Source: CAYZXK01 sp964482395 (GTDB lineage Bacteria; Planctomycetota; Phycisphaerae; UBA1845; Fen-1342). From it: a stretch of 6,523 bases of DNA. Position 1 is the first letter of the stretch; the number at the start of each line of letters is the position of its first letter. Below the pieces are notes generated by a model that was not told the origin of the DNA, did not search any database, and was given only the letters and a program-made list of their open reading frames with translations. A program made the position numbers and the translations under genes. The DNA is taken from contig CAYZXK010000117.1 in the NCBI GenBank assembly GCA_964482395.1, positions 1-6,523 on the forward strand. Reading direction: 5' to 3'. This document shows positions 1 through 5,366 of the stretch, one piece after another.

Positions 1-282
1 GGGTGGGACATGGGTCGTTGGGAGCGTTCCCGAGGCGAAAGCGGTTTATGGGTCGGTGGGGAGCGGGGGTCAGGCTGTGCCTGTCTAAGGGGCGTGAACA
101 TGTCAGTTTGGCAGCGAGCCGGCCGGGCCAGTGAATAGGTCGCACGTTGTTAACGGCTTGTGTATGAGGAAGTTACGGCGAAAGGCATGCCTGCGGCGGG
201 ACGGTATTCGGCTTGCATGCTGGCCGGCGCGGGCACACTGCGCCCACCGGCAATGGGAGGCGGCCCGCTTGTGGAGTCAAAA
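1..282. other. Upstream region of dnaK, no supported gene
   Basis: This G+C-rich stretch precedes dnaK. Short open frames run in from the left edge: one on the plus strand ends at the TAA at 86-88, and one on the minus strand starts at the ATG at 101-99. None has a recognisable product, so a truncated upstream gene can be neither shown nor excluded. I see no CIRCE operator (TTAGCACTC-N9-GAGTGCTAA) and no sigma-32-type promoter (CTTGAA / CCCCAT). An imperfect direct repeat lies at 10-26 and 48-65. The dnaK ribosome binding site is at the right end. Confidence 0.5.
273..276 (+). promoter_or_regulatory. Ribosome binding site of dnaK
   Basis: GGAG lies six bases upstream of the ATG at 283. It decides the start against the upstream in-frame extension, which would add 41 non-homologous residues. 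Confidence 0.75.
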
Positions 283-2193
283 ATGTCGAAAATCATCGGC
301 ATCGATTTGGGTACGACCAACTCGGTCGTAGCCATTATGGAAGGTGGCCAGCCCAAAGTCCTGATCAATGATTCCGGGTCTCGGCTGACCCCTTCGGTGG
401 TTGGGTTCACCGAAAAAGGGGAACGACTGGTCGGGCAACGGGCGAAGAACCAGCAGGTCACCAACCCTAAGAACACGGTCTTCTCGATCAAACGCTTCAT
501 GGGCCGGCGGCACCGGGAGGTTTCCCAGGAAGAGAAGATGGTGCCCTATACGATCGTGGGCGGGCCGGATGAGCTGGTCCGGGTCAAGATCGGGAACAAG
601 GAATATGCCCCGCCGGAAATCTCCGCGATGATTCTCCGCGATCTGAAGGCGACCGCGGAGCGATATCTGGGCGAGCCGGTGGACCGGGCCGTGATTACGG
701 TTCCGGCGTACTTCAACGATTCGCAGCGACAGGCGACCAAGGAGGCCGGGCAGATCGCCGGTCTGAAGGTCGAGCGCATCATCAATGAGCCGACGGCGGC
801 GGCCCTGGCGTATGGGCTGGAACGCAAGGCTAACGAGAAGATCGCGGTGTTCGATCTGGGTGGTGGCACCTTCGATATCTCCATTCTGGACGTGGGCGAC
901 AACGTCTTCGAGGTGCTGAGCACCAATGGCGATACGCACCTGGGGGGTGACGATTATGACGAGGAGCTGATCAATTACGTTGCCGAGGAGTTTCGTCGCA
1001 AGGAGGGCATCGATCTGCGGAAGGACCCGATGGCCCTTCAGCGGCTCAAGGAAGCTTGCGAACGGGCCAAGTGCGAGCTGTCCGGCAGCATGGAGACGAC
1101 CATCAACCTGCCGTACATCACCGCGGATGCCAGTGGGCCCAAGCATTTGCAGATGACCATCACGCGGGCGAAGTTCGAGCAGCTTACCGAGCACCTGACC
1201 GAGCGTTGCCGGGGGCCGGTGATGCAGGCGCTGAAGGATGCGAAGCTGTCGCCCAAGGATATCGACGAGGTTGTGCTGGTCGGGGGCTCGACCCGGATGC
1301 CGCGGGTGCAGCAGCTTGTTAAGGAGATTTTCGGCAAGGAGCCGAACCGCAGTATCAACCCGGATGAGGTGGTGGCGGTTGGGGCGGCGATTCAGGGGGC
1401 GGTTCTGGCCGGTGAGAAGCAGGACATCGTGCTGCTGGATGTTACGCCGCTGTCGCTGGGCGTGGAGACGCTGGGCGGGGTGATGACCGTGCTGATCCCG
1501 CGGAACACCACGATTCCGACCAGCAAGAAGGAGATTTTCTCCACCGCGGCCGACATGCAGCCGGCCGTGGATATTCACGTTCTGCAAGGGGAGCGGAAGA
1601 TGGCCGCGGACAACCGCACGCTGGGTCGGTTCCAGCTCACGGGGATTCCGCCGGCCCCGCGCGGCGTGCCTCAGATCGAGGTCACTTTCGATATCGACGC
1701 CAACGGCATCCTCAACGTTTCCGCCAAGGACCTGGGCACGGGGAAGGAGCAATCCATCGTCATCAAATCCTCCTCGGGGCTGAGCGAGGAAGAAGTCCAG
1801 CGGATGATCAAGGAGGCCGAAGCTCATGCCGCGCAAGACGAAGCCAAGAAGAAGCTGGTCGATCTCCGCAACCAGGCGGATCAGTTGGTCTACTCGACCG
1901 AGAAGACCCTGAAAGAGCACGGCGACAAGGTCGACGCCGGCGTGCGGGCGGAGATCGAACAGGCGATCAACCGCCTGAAGGATGCCCAGAAGAGCGATGA
2001 CGCTCAGGTGATCCAGAAGGCGATTGATGAACTGATGAGCAAGTCTCACAAGCTCGGGGAAGCGGTGTACCGGGCGGCCGCGGCCAAGGGAGCAGCGGCG
2101 GGGGTCGGTGGCGGCGCGGGCCCGACCGGCGAGGCGAAGGCCGGCGGCAAGGAGGAAGACGTCATCGACGCCGAGTTCGAGGTGAAGAAGTAG
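283..2193 (+). CDS. dnaK: Molecular chaperone DnaK (Hsp70)
   Basis: DnaK is the cytosolic ATP-dependent Hsp70 chaperone; it binds exposed hydrophobic segments with help from DnaJ and GrpE. The protein is 636 aa, normal for the family. The three Hsp70 signatures are visible: IDLGTTNS (residues 7-14), the phosphate-binding segment VFDLGGGTFDIS (189-200) and VLVGGSTRMPRV (331-342). The nucleotide-binding domain covers about 1-380. The hydrophobic linker DIVLLDVTPLSLG (381-393) leads to the beta substrate-binding domain (to about 500) and the helical lid (about 500-600). An Ala/Gly-rich tail ends in VIDAEFEVKK, typical of bacterial DnaK. The subdomain-IIB region (about 245-300) is full length, as in GrpE-dependent DnaKs. 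The ATG at 283 was chosen over the longer frame from the GTG at 160 because homology begins at MSKIIGIDLG and GGAG (273-276) sits six bases upstream. grpE and dnaJ are not adjacent. Stop is TAG. Nothing looks broken. Confidence 0.99.
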   Translation: MSKIIGIDLGTTNSVVAIMEGGQPKVLINDSGSRLTPSVVGFTEKGERLVGQRAKNQQVTNPKNTVFSIKRFMGRRHREVSQEEKMVPYTIVGGPDELVRVKIGNKEYAPPEISAMILRDLKATAERYLGEPVDRAVITVPAYFNDSQRQATKEAGQIAGLKVERIINEPTAAALAYGLERKANEKIAVFDLGGGTFDISILDVGDNVFEVLSTNGDTHLGGDDYDEELINYVAEEFRRKEGIDLRKDPMALQRLKEACERAKCELSGSMETTINLPYITADASGPKHLQMTITRAKFEQLTEHLTERCRGPVMQALKDAKLSPKDIDEVVLVGGSTRMPRVQQLVKEIFGKEPNRSINPDEVVAVGAAIQGAVLAGEKQDIVLLDVTPLSLGVETLGGVMTVLIPRNTTIPTSKKEIFSTAADMQPAVDIHVLQGERKMAADNRTLGRFQLTGIPPAPRGVPQIEVTFDIDANGILNVSAKDLGTGKEQSIVIKSSSGLSEEEVQRMIKEAEAHAAQDEAKKKLVDLRNQADQLVYSTEKTLKEHGDKVDAGVRAEIEQAINRLKDAQKSDDAQVIQKAIDELMSKSHKLGEAVYRAAAAKGAAAGVGGGAGPTGEAKAGGKEEDVIDAEFEVKK

Positions 2194-2262
2194 CCCCCAC
2201 GCGGCATGCATGTCAGCTTGCGGGATTCGGGTCCGCGCGGTGGCGGCCGCAAAGAGCACTAA

Positions 2263-2280
2263 GGCCGGCGGACGCCGGCC
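2263..2280 (+). terminator. GC-rich hairpin 70 bases after dnaK, possible terminator or operator
   Basis: GGCCGGCG-GA-CGCCGGCC is a perfect inverted repeat with 8-base arms. No T-run follows, so it is not a classic intrinsic terminator. Because TATACT begins three bases later, the repeat could instead be an operator overlapping a promoter. The inverted repeat is seen directly; both roles are inference. Confidence 0.35.
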
Positions 2281-2282
2281 GC

Positions 2283-2288
2283 TATACT
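2283..2288 (+). promoter_or_regulatory. Possible -10 element (TATACT)
   Basis: TATACT differs from TATAAT at one base. No recognisable -35 lies 16-18 bases upstream, because that space is filled by the inverted repeat at 2263-2280. If used, it would give a leader of about 240 bases before the DUF2007-like gene that contains all the downstream hairpins. Confidence 0.3.
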
Positions 2289-2465
2289 TGCGGTTGCACG
2301 GTCGCGCAAACCGGCACAGACGCAACAGCATCCAGAGGCGCGAATTGACCGGACCGCACGGGCGCACGGCGACCGAGGGCAGTGCATCCCCGCGACACTG
2401 TTCGAGCGGTGGGGCGGGTGATGCCGCTTGGTCGCTGTCCACACGATACAGCGTGGCCACGCCTT

Positions 2466-2507
2466 GCGGGCCGGCAGGGAGGACGTTCACCGGGCCTGCC
2501 GGCACGC
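2466..2507 (+). repeat. Long inverted repeat / hairpin in the leader of the DUF2007-like gene
   Basis: GCCGGCAGG (2470-2478) is exactly complementary to CCTGCCGGC (2495-2503), leaving a 16-base loop. After one mismatch the stem continues with GCG (2466-2468) paired to CGC (2505-2507), giving 12 base pairs in total. It ends 16 bases before the AAAGGAG ribosome binding site, so it could affect translation, stabilise the mRNA or end a short upstream transcript. The pairing is seen; function is not known. Confidence 0.55.
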
Positions 2508-2521
2508 CCACTCCATCTGGC

Positions 2522-2528
2522 AAAGGAG
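2522..2528 (+). promoter_or_regulatory. Ribosome binding site selecting the GTG start at 2535
   Basis: AAAGGAG lies six bases before GTG. This strong site fixes the start and rejects the longer in-frame reading from the ATG at 2382. Confidence 0.8.
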
Positions 2529-2534
2529 TCAACT

Positions 2535-2786
2535 GTGGCAAGCGATCCAAACAGGCCGATCGTACTGACGACTGCGCCCAGCGGCGCTCAGGCGACTCTG
2601 ATGGTGGGTGCCCTGCGCGAACGAGGAATCGAGGCGTGGGCCGTCGGCGAGTTGACCAGCGGGTTCCGGGCGGAAGCCCCGGGAAGAGTGCAGATTCTGG
2701 TGCGGCAAGCCGATCTGGCGGACGCACAAGCGGCTCTGGACGCCGTCCAGGCTCGGCCGCCGGAGGAAGCCGGACCGTCCGGGTGA
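2535..2786 (+). CDS. Small DUF2007-like protein (83 aa)
   Basis: This is a short soluble protein of 83 residues read from a GTG start. It resembles DUF2007 proteins, small alpha/beta domains sometimes labelled putative signal-transducing proteins, whose biochemical role is not established. The pattern fits: a first strand (PIVLTTAP, residues 8-15), a helix (GAQATLMVGALRERGI, 17-32) ending in the usual G-I turn, a second strand (EAWAVGE), a short variable loop, a third strand (RVQILVRQADL, 51-61) and a closing helix (ADAQAALDAVQ, 62-72). The tail is rich in Pro, Glu and Gly and probably disordered. There is no signal peptide, membrane segment or catalytic motif. The gene follows dnaK by 341 bases and is unlikely to be a simple operon member. 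The gene is well supported by its ribosome binding site and strand-helix pattern; family membership is less certain. Confidence 0.75.
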   Translation: MASDPNRPIVLTTAPSGAQATLMVGALRERGIEAWAVGELTSGFRAEAPGRVQILVRQADLADAQAALDAVQARPPEEAGPSG

Positions 2787-2808
2787 ACGGCCGATTTCGG
2801 ACCGGACG
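2776..2808 (+). terminator. Inverted repeat spanning the stop of the DUF2007-like gene
   Basis: CGTCCGG (2776-2782) pairs with CCGGACG (2802-2808), enclosing the TGA stop and a nested CCG-ATTT-CGG hairpin (2791-2800). The 5' arm could instead pair with CCGGAC at 2770-2775. No T-run follows. It may act as a 3' end structure or terminator; this is inferred from the pairing only. Confidence 0.35.
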
Positions 2809-2929
2809 CCTGGTGTGCGGCGGGTGCCTACTGACGGCCGGCCGGTGGGTTTCATTTGGCTGACGGGGCGGCGGGGTTCGCTACCCTGCGTAAGCCGGGC
2901 CCGGCGCTCGTGTTGCCCGCCATGCGGAC

Positions 2930-2948
2930 TTGACACCGGGCGTACGAT
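2930..2948 (+). promoter_or_regulatory. Possible promoter elements ahead of the 42-codon ORF
   Basis: A perfect TTGACA (2930-2935) is followed by TACGAT (2943-2948), each a plausible promoter hexamer. The gap between them is only 7 bases, too short for a standard sigma-70 promoter, and nothing like a -10 lies 17 bases after TTGACA. One of the two may be used alone. Low confidence. Confidence 0.25.
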
Positions 2949-2996
2949 GAATGTGCCCAGGCAGGGCTGCCGGGCGACGGAGTGGACCGCCGGATC

Positions 2997-3002
2997 AGGA
3001 GG
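2997..3002 (+). promoter_or_regulatory. Consensus Shine-Dalgarno of the 42-codon ORF
   Basis: AGGAGG is a perfect anti-16S match six bases before the ATG at 3009. It is the strongest ribosome binding site in the window and the main reason to accept the short ORF. Confidence 0.8.
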
Positions 3003-3008
3003 ATTGCC

Positions 3009-3137
3009 ATGCTGGAGCTGAATGGGACATTCAGGGAGTTTCTGGACTCGTTTTTTGGGTTCCTCAGCGAGTTGCTACAAGAGATTTTCACTTTCCTATC
3101 GGGCTTTTTTGAAGGGCTGCACATCAACCTCACATGA
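3009..3137 (+). CDS. Phe/Leu-rich 42-aa amphipathic small protein
   Basis: I do not recognise this short gene as a named family. It encodes 42 residues beginning MLELNGTF and ending with a TGA stop. Nine residues are Phe and nine Leu. There are six acidic residues, one Arg, one His and no Lys, so net charge is about -5. Hydrophobic residues recur every three to four positions from residue 8 to 37, as in one long amphipathic helix. The segments FLDSFFGFL (11-19) and FLSGFFEGL (29-37) match at five of nine positions, 18 residues apart, which is five helical turns. It could lie on a membrane surface or self-associate. Acidic charges spread along the helix argue against a simple transmembrane segment, and there is no signal peptide. 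Support for translation is the perfect AGGAGG and a G/C third base in 28 of 42 codons. It converges on nnrD, 34 bases away. It is not obviously a toxin, because no antitoxin gene is adjacent. Reality of the gene is likely; function is unknown. Confidence 0.62.
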   Translation: MLELNGTFREFLDSFFGFLSELLQEIFTFLSGFFEGLHINLT

Positions 3138-3151
3138 CACCCGACCGGCTG

Positions 3152-3168
3152 CGGGCCTGAGCGGCCCG
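3152..3168. terminator. Hairpin between convergent small ORF and nnrD
   Basis: CGGGCC (3152-3157) and GGCCCG (3163-3168) form a perfect 6-base-pair stem with a 5-base loop. It sits in the 34-base gap between two converging genes, where a bidirectional terminator is expected. Neither side carries a T-run, so it may be weak or Rho-assisted. Confidence 0.45.
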
Positions 3169-3171
3169 GGG

Positions 3172-4089
3172 CTACTTAAAGCCGATATGGGGCCGTGAGG
3201 CTTCGGCCAAGGCGGCCGGGAGTTCGGTCGCTACGTCGCGAGCCAGATAGCCGACCGGACCGATCTGGCGTTTGCAGTGGTCTGCCGCCAGGCCATGGCA
3301 GTAAACCCCCAAGCGTGCTGCATCGAATGCAGTCAGTCCCTGCGCGAACAGAGCGGCCAACAGCCCGGTCAGCACGTCCCCCATGCCGCCGGTAGCCATG
3401 CCCGGGTTGCCGGTCTGGTTGACGTATGCCAGCTCCGGCGTACATACGACCGTGTGGTAGCCCTTGAGCACCACGGTCAGGCCGGTCAGCCGGGCATACT
3501 CATGGGCAACTTTGAGCCGGGTGTCGTCATCGTCCCCACCGATGAGCGGGAGATTTGCGGCTTGCCGCAGGCGAGCCATCTCGCCCGGATGAGGCGTGAT
3601 GATCGTCTGGCGGCCGGCCCGCACGGTCCAGATTTCCGCCGGGCAGGCGGTCGCGAGGTTATTGAGTCCGTCGGCGTCAATGACTATTGGGCCGGGGAAG
3701 TTGACCAGAAGGTGCCTTACCAGGTCCGCCAACGATCGGCCCTGGCCCAGGCCGGGACCGACGGCCAGCACGGTGGGCCAGTCCAGGTCGATTTGCCTGA
3801 TGGCGGAATCAAAGGCGATTCGGCCCTCCGGATCTTCGTCGAGCGCCACGCTCATCAGACATGGCTCACTGGCCGCGACGATCGGCTGAATCGACCGCGG
3901 GCAGCACACCCGGACCAGGCCGGCCCCGCCCCGCAAGGCGCCCAAAGCCGAGAGCACCGCGGCCCCGCTCATCCCGCGACTGCCGGCTACGATCGCGACC
4001 CGCCCGGCCTGGCCCTTGTGGGTAGTTGGCGGCCGGGGTGGCAGAGGCGGGACCTCGCTAGTCAAGGTGGGGAGGGGGGCGTCATCCAT
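3172..4089 (-). CDS. nnrD: ADP-dependent NAD(P)H-hydrate dehydratase
   Basis: This enzyme repairs damaged cofactors. It dehydrates the S-form of NADHX or NADPHX back to NAD(P)H, in bacteria usually at the expense of ADP. The protein is 305 aa with a ribokinase-like fold, matching the C-terminal YjeF domain. Motifs include KGQAGRVAIVAGS (25-37), GPGLG (111-115), IDADGLN (137-143), TPHPGEM (165-171), VLKGYHTVV (207-215) and the glycine-rich NQTGNPGMATGGMGDVLTG (224-242), whose Asp238 is the expected catalytic base. The first 24 residues are Pro-rich and probably disordered. The NnrE epimerase domain that is fused in E. coli Nnr is absent, so an epimerase would have to be encoded elsewhere. The ATG overlaps the end of larB by 8 bases, and GGGGAGG (4096-4102) lies six bases upstream inside larB, so co-expression and translational coupling are likely. 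Identification is secure. Confidence 0.95.
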   Translation of the reverse strand: MDDAPLPTLTSEVPPLPPRPPTTHKGQAGRVAIVAGSRGMSGAAVLSALGALRGGAGLVRVCCPRSIQPIVAASEPCLMSVALDEDPEGRIAFDSAIRQIDLDWPTVLAVGPGLGQGRSLADLVRHLLVNFPGPIVIDADGLNNLATACPAEIWTVRAGRQTIITPHPGEMARLRQAANLPLIGGDDDDTRLKVAHEYARLTGLTVVLKGYHTVVCTPELAYVNQTGNPGMATGGMGDVLTGLLAALFAQGLTAFDAARLGVYCHGLAADHCKRQIGPVGYLARDVATELPAALAEASRPHIGFK

Positions 4090-4858
4090 GGTCGGCCTCC
4101 CCGATGGCTCCAGACACGCGGTTGATCAGTGCGGCCTGGTAGCCGGCGGCAAACCCATTGTCGATGTTGACGACCGACACGCCCGCCACGCAACTGTTGA
4201 GCATGGTTAGCAAGGCCGCCAGACCCTGGAAGCTGGCCCCATAGCCCACGCTGGTGGGGACCGCGATTACCGGGGCCTTGACCAGCCCCCCGACTACACT
4301 CGGCAAGGCCCCTTCCATCCCCGCTACAACTACCAGGACCCGGGCCTGTCGCAGCTCCTGCGAGCGGGCCAACAGCCGGTGCAGTCCGGCCACTCCGACG
4401 TCGTATATGGTCCGAGTAGGCTGGTCCATGATCTCGGCAGTTACGCGTGCCTCCTCCGCCACCGGCAGATCAGCAGTGCCGGCGCAGACGATGGCGATAT
4501 GGCCGGGGCCCGGCGGGCCGGTACTTTGCCGCAGGGTCACAGCGCGAGCCATTTCGTGATAAGTGGCCCCGGGGAAATGCCGGCATATCCGCTCAGCGGC
4601 TTCCCGGCTTACCCGGGTGGCCAACACGTTACCGCCGGCCGCCGCCAGCTTGCTGAAAATCGCCTCCAACTGCTCCGGCGTCTTGCCGGCTCCGAAAATG
4701 ACCTCGGGGAAGCCGCATCGCAGGGCCCGGTGATGATCCACGCAGGCGAAGCCCAGCCCCTCGAAAGGGAGCGTCTCCAGGCGTGGCAAGACGGCGTCAA
4801 CCGTGGTCCGGCCGGCGGCCAGATCCTCTAGCAGTTGACGCAGGGTCGTGGGGCTCAC
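4082..4858 (-). CDS. larB: LarB, nickel pincer cofactor biosynthesis (AIR carboxylase-like)
   Basis: LarB carries out the first step of nickel-pincer nucleotide cofactor synthesis. It carboxylates the pyridinium ring of nicotinic acid adenine dinucleotide and hydrolyses the phosphoanhydride, giving pyridinium-3,5-biscarboxylic acid mononucleotide plus AMP. The protein is 258 aa, normal length. The N-terminal half has DHHRALRCGFPEVIFGAGKT (41-60), characteristic of LarB. The C-terminal PurE-like half has AGTADLPVAEEA (126-137), DVGVAGLHRLL (153-163), GMEGALPSVVGGL (180-192), PTSVGYG (201-207) and NSCVAGVSVVNIDNGFAAG (221-239). Cys223 corresponds to the cysteine that forms an adduct with the dinucleotide in characterised LarB; the two residues after it (Val-Ala) differ from the more usual Ala-Pro. 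It begins with GTG, preceded by GGAGG (4866-4870) seven bases upstream. larC and larE are not in the window. It overlaps nnrD downstream and diverges from groES. Confidence 0.93.
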   Translation of the reverse strand: MSPTTLRQLLEDLAAGRTTVDAVLPRLETLPFEGLGFACVDHHRALRCGFPEVIFGAGKTPEQLEAIFSKLAAAGGNVLATRVSREAAERICRHFPGATYHEMARAVTLRQSTGPPGPGHIAIVCAGTADLPVAEEARVTAEIMDQPTRTIYDVGVAGLHRLLARSQELRQARVLVVVAGMEGALPSVVGGLVKAPVIAVPTSVGYGASFQGLAALLTMLNSCVAGVSVVNIDNGFAAGYQAALINRVSGAIGEADHG

Positions 4859-4865
4859 GCTTGGG

Positions 4866-4870
4866 CCTCC
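4866..4870 (-). promoter_or_regulatory. Ribosome binding site selecting the larB GTG start
   Basis: On the minus strand GGAGG lies seven bases before GTG at 4858. It supports a non-ATG start that matches the normal LarB N-terminus. Confidence 0.75.
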
Positions 4871-4917
4871 GGTCGCTGCGGCTGGCGGGCCGGCAAGGAT
4901 TTATGTCCCGGTTCATG

Positions 4918-4946
4918 TCGCCAGGGTGGCATGGCCGACTTAGTAT
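4918..4946 (+). promoter_or_regulatory. Candidate groES promoter
   Basis: TCGCCA (4918-4923, four of six matches to TTGACA) and TAGTAT (4941-4946, four of six to TATAAT) are separated by 17 bases. Transcription would start near 4953, giving a leader of about 27 bases before groES. No CIRCE operator is present, so HrcA control is not indicated. Confidence 0.45.
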
Positions 4947-4947
4947 A
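4942..4947 (-). promoter_or_regulatory. Candidate -10 of the larB-nnrD promoter
   Basis: The minus strand reads TATACT, one base from consensus, in the 121-base region between divergent larB and groES. No good -35 is seen at the right distance. It overlaps the candidate groES -10 almost completely, so the two directions may compete for polymerase. Confidence 0.35.
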
Positions 4948-4979
4948 TGGCGGCCAGCAGCGGGTAACGAGAGGCTGGA

Positions 4980-5297
4980 ATGAATCAGACTGGCAGCAAA
5001 CAACAGATCGAAACGGTGGAGCCGCTGGGCAAGCGGGTGCTGATCCGCAAGGATGAGGACAAGAAGACCACCAAGGGCGGCATCCAGCTTCCCGGCAACA
5101 TCGAGATTCCTACCATCACCGGGCGGGTGGTCGCGGTCTCGGCCCAGATCGAACGGGACGCGGACTATCCCATCGCCCAGTACGACAAAGTGCTATTTAA
5201 TCCGAAGAACGCCATTCCGGTTGACTTCGAAGGCGACAACCGACTGTTCGTTGTTCCGGTTGAGGACATCGTCGCGGTCTTCCGTCGAGGCAGTTAG
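4980..5297 (+). CDS. groES: GroES-type co-chaperonin (Cpn10), divergent
   Basis: GroES forms the heptameric lid of the GroEL folding chamber. This 105-aa protein keeps the Cpn10 plan: first strand VEPLGKRVLIRKDE (13-26), a mobile loop KKTTKGGIQLPGN (28-40), strand ITGRVVAVS (46-54), YDKVLFNPKNAIPV (68-81) and the C-terminal strand LFVVPVEDIVAVF (89-101). In the mobile loop the hydrophobic GroEL-contact tripeptide reads IQL where IVL is usual. The middle part (SAQIERDADYPIAQYDKV) lacks the usual GxxxPLxVKxGD pattern, so it is a divergent subfamily. About ten N-terminal residues precede the conserved domain. The ATG at 4980 has GAGAGG (4969-4974) five bases upstream. groEL does not follow, so the partner must be elsewhere. 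A promoter candidate lies just upstream. Family membership is confident; pairing with GroEL is inference. Confidence 0.88.
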   Translation: MNQTGSKQQIETVEPLGKRVLIRKDEDKKTTKGGIQLPGNIEIPTITGRVVAVSAQIERDADYPIAQYDKVLFNPKNAIPVDFEGDNRLFVVPVEDIVAVFRRGS

Positions 5298-5351
5298 CAC
5301 GCCCAGGGTAGTGTCGGGCTGGTACTCAGCAACCCATCAGAGCCCCAAGTG

Positions 5352-5366
5352 CCGGCCCGGGGCCGG
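5352..5366. terminator. GC-rich inverted repeat between convergent groES and miaA
   Basis: CCGGCCC-G-GGGCCGG is a perfect 15-base inverted repeat, 55 bases after the groES stop, in a 180-base gap between converging genes. As RNA it would fold with about five base pairs and a 5-base loop. There is no T-run on either strand, so terminator function is tentative. I see no gene in the rest of the gap (5298-5477). Confidence 0.35.

Larger units (their letters stand above)
2194..2534 (+). other. 341-base intergenic region with inverted repeats
   Basis: No credible gene lies between dnaK and the DUF2007-like gene; open frames here are compositionally biased and match nothing I know. The region holds a perfect inverted repeat at 2263-2280 followed at once by TATACT (2283-2288), a hairpin at 2433-2453, a 12-base palindrome GCGTGGCCACGC at 2451-2462, and a long hairpin at 2466-2507. 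The last three form a continuous cluster ending just before the next ribosome binding site. The region may therefore carry both the end of the dnaK transcript and the promoter and leader of the next gene. Confidence 0.6.

Noticed and set aside
10..138. 43-codon plus-strand frame at the left edge
   Set aside because: Trp/Arg/Gly-rich product arising from the G-rich direct repeats, with no ribosome binding site or recognisable motif.
277..2727. Very long open frame (816 codons) on the minus strand opposite dnaK
   Set aside because: Long antisense frames opposite dnaK are a known artefact of G+C-biased codon use. The product is Arg/Leu/His-rich, has no recognisable domain, and runs across the intergenic region.
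2210..2863. 217-codon plus-strand frame across the intergenic region and the DUF2007-like gene
   Set aside because: The product is a biased Arg/Gly/Ser-rich sequence in the wrong frame for the strand-helix pattern and ribosome binding site at 2522-2535.
2868..2888. Hairpin with GGTTCGCTACC resembling a tRNA T-arm
   Set aside because: A 5-base-pair stem and 7-base loop exist, but the conserved A of the T-loop is missing and no matching acceptor stem, D-arm or anticodon arm lies upstream.
3277..4125. 282-codon plus-strand frame opposite nnrD
   Set aside because: Its product has no family resemblance, and the opposite strand carries all NnrD motifs.
4927..4942. TGGCATG resembling a sigma-54 -24 element upstream of groES
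   Set aside because: The GC dinucleotide needed ten bases after the GG is TT here, so the -12 element is missing.
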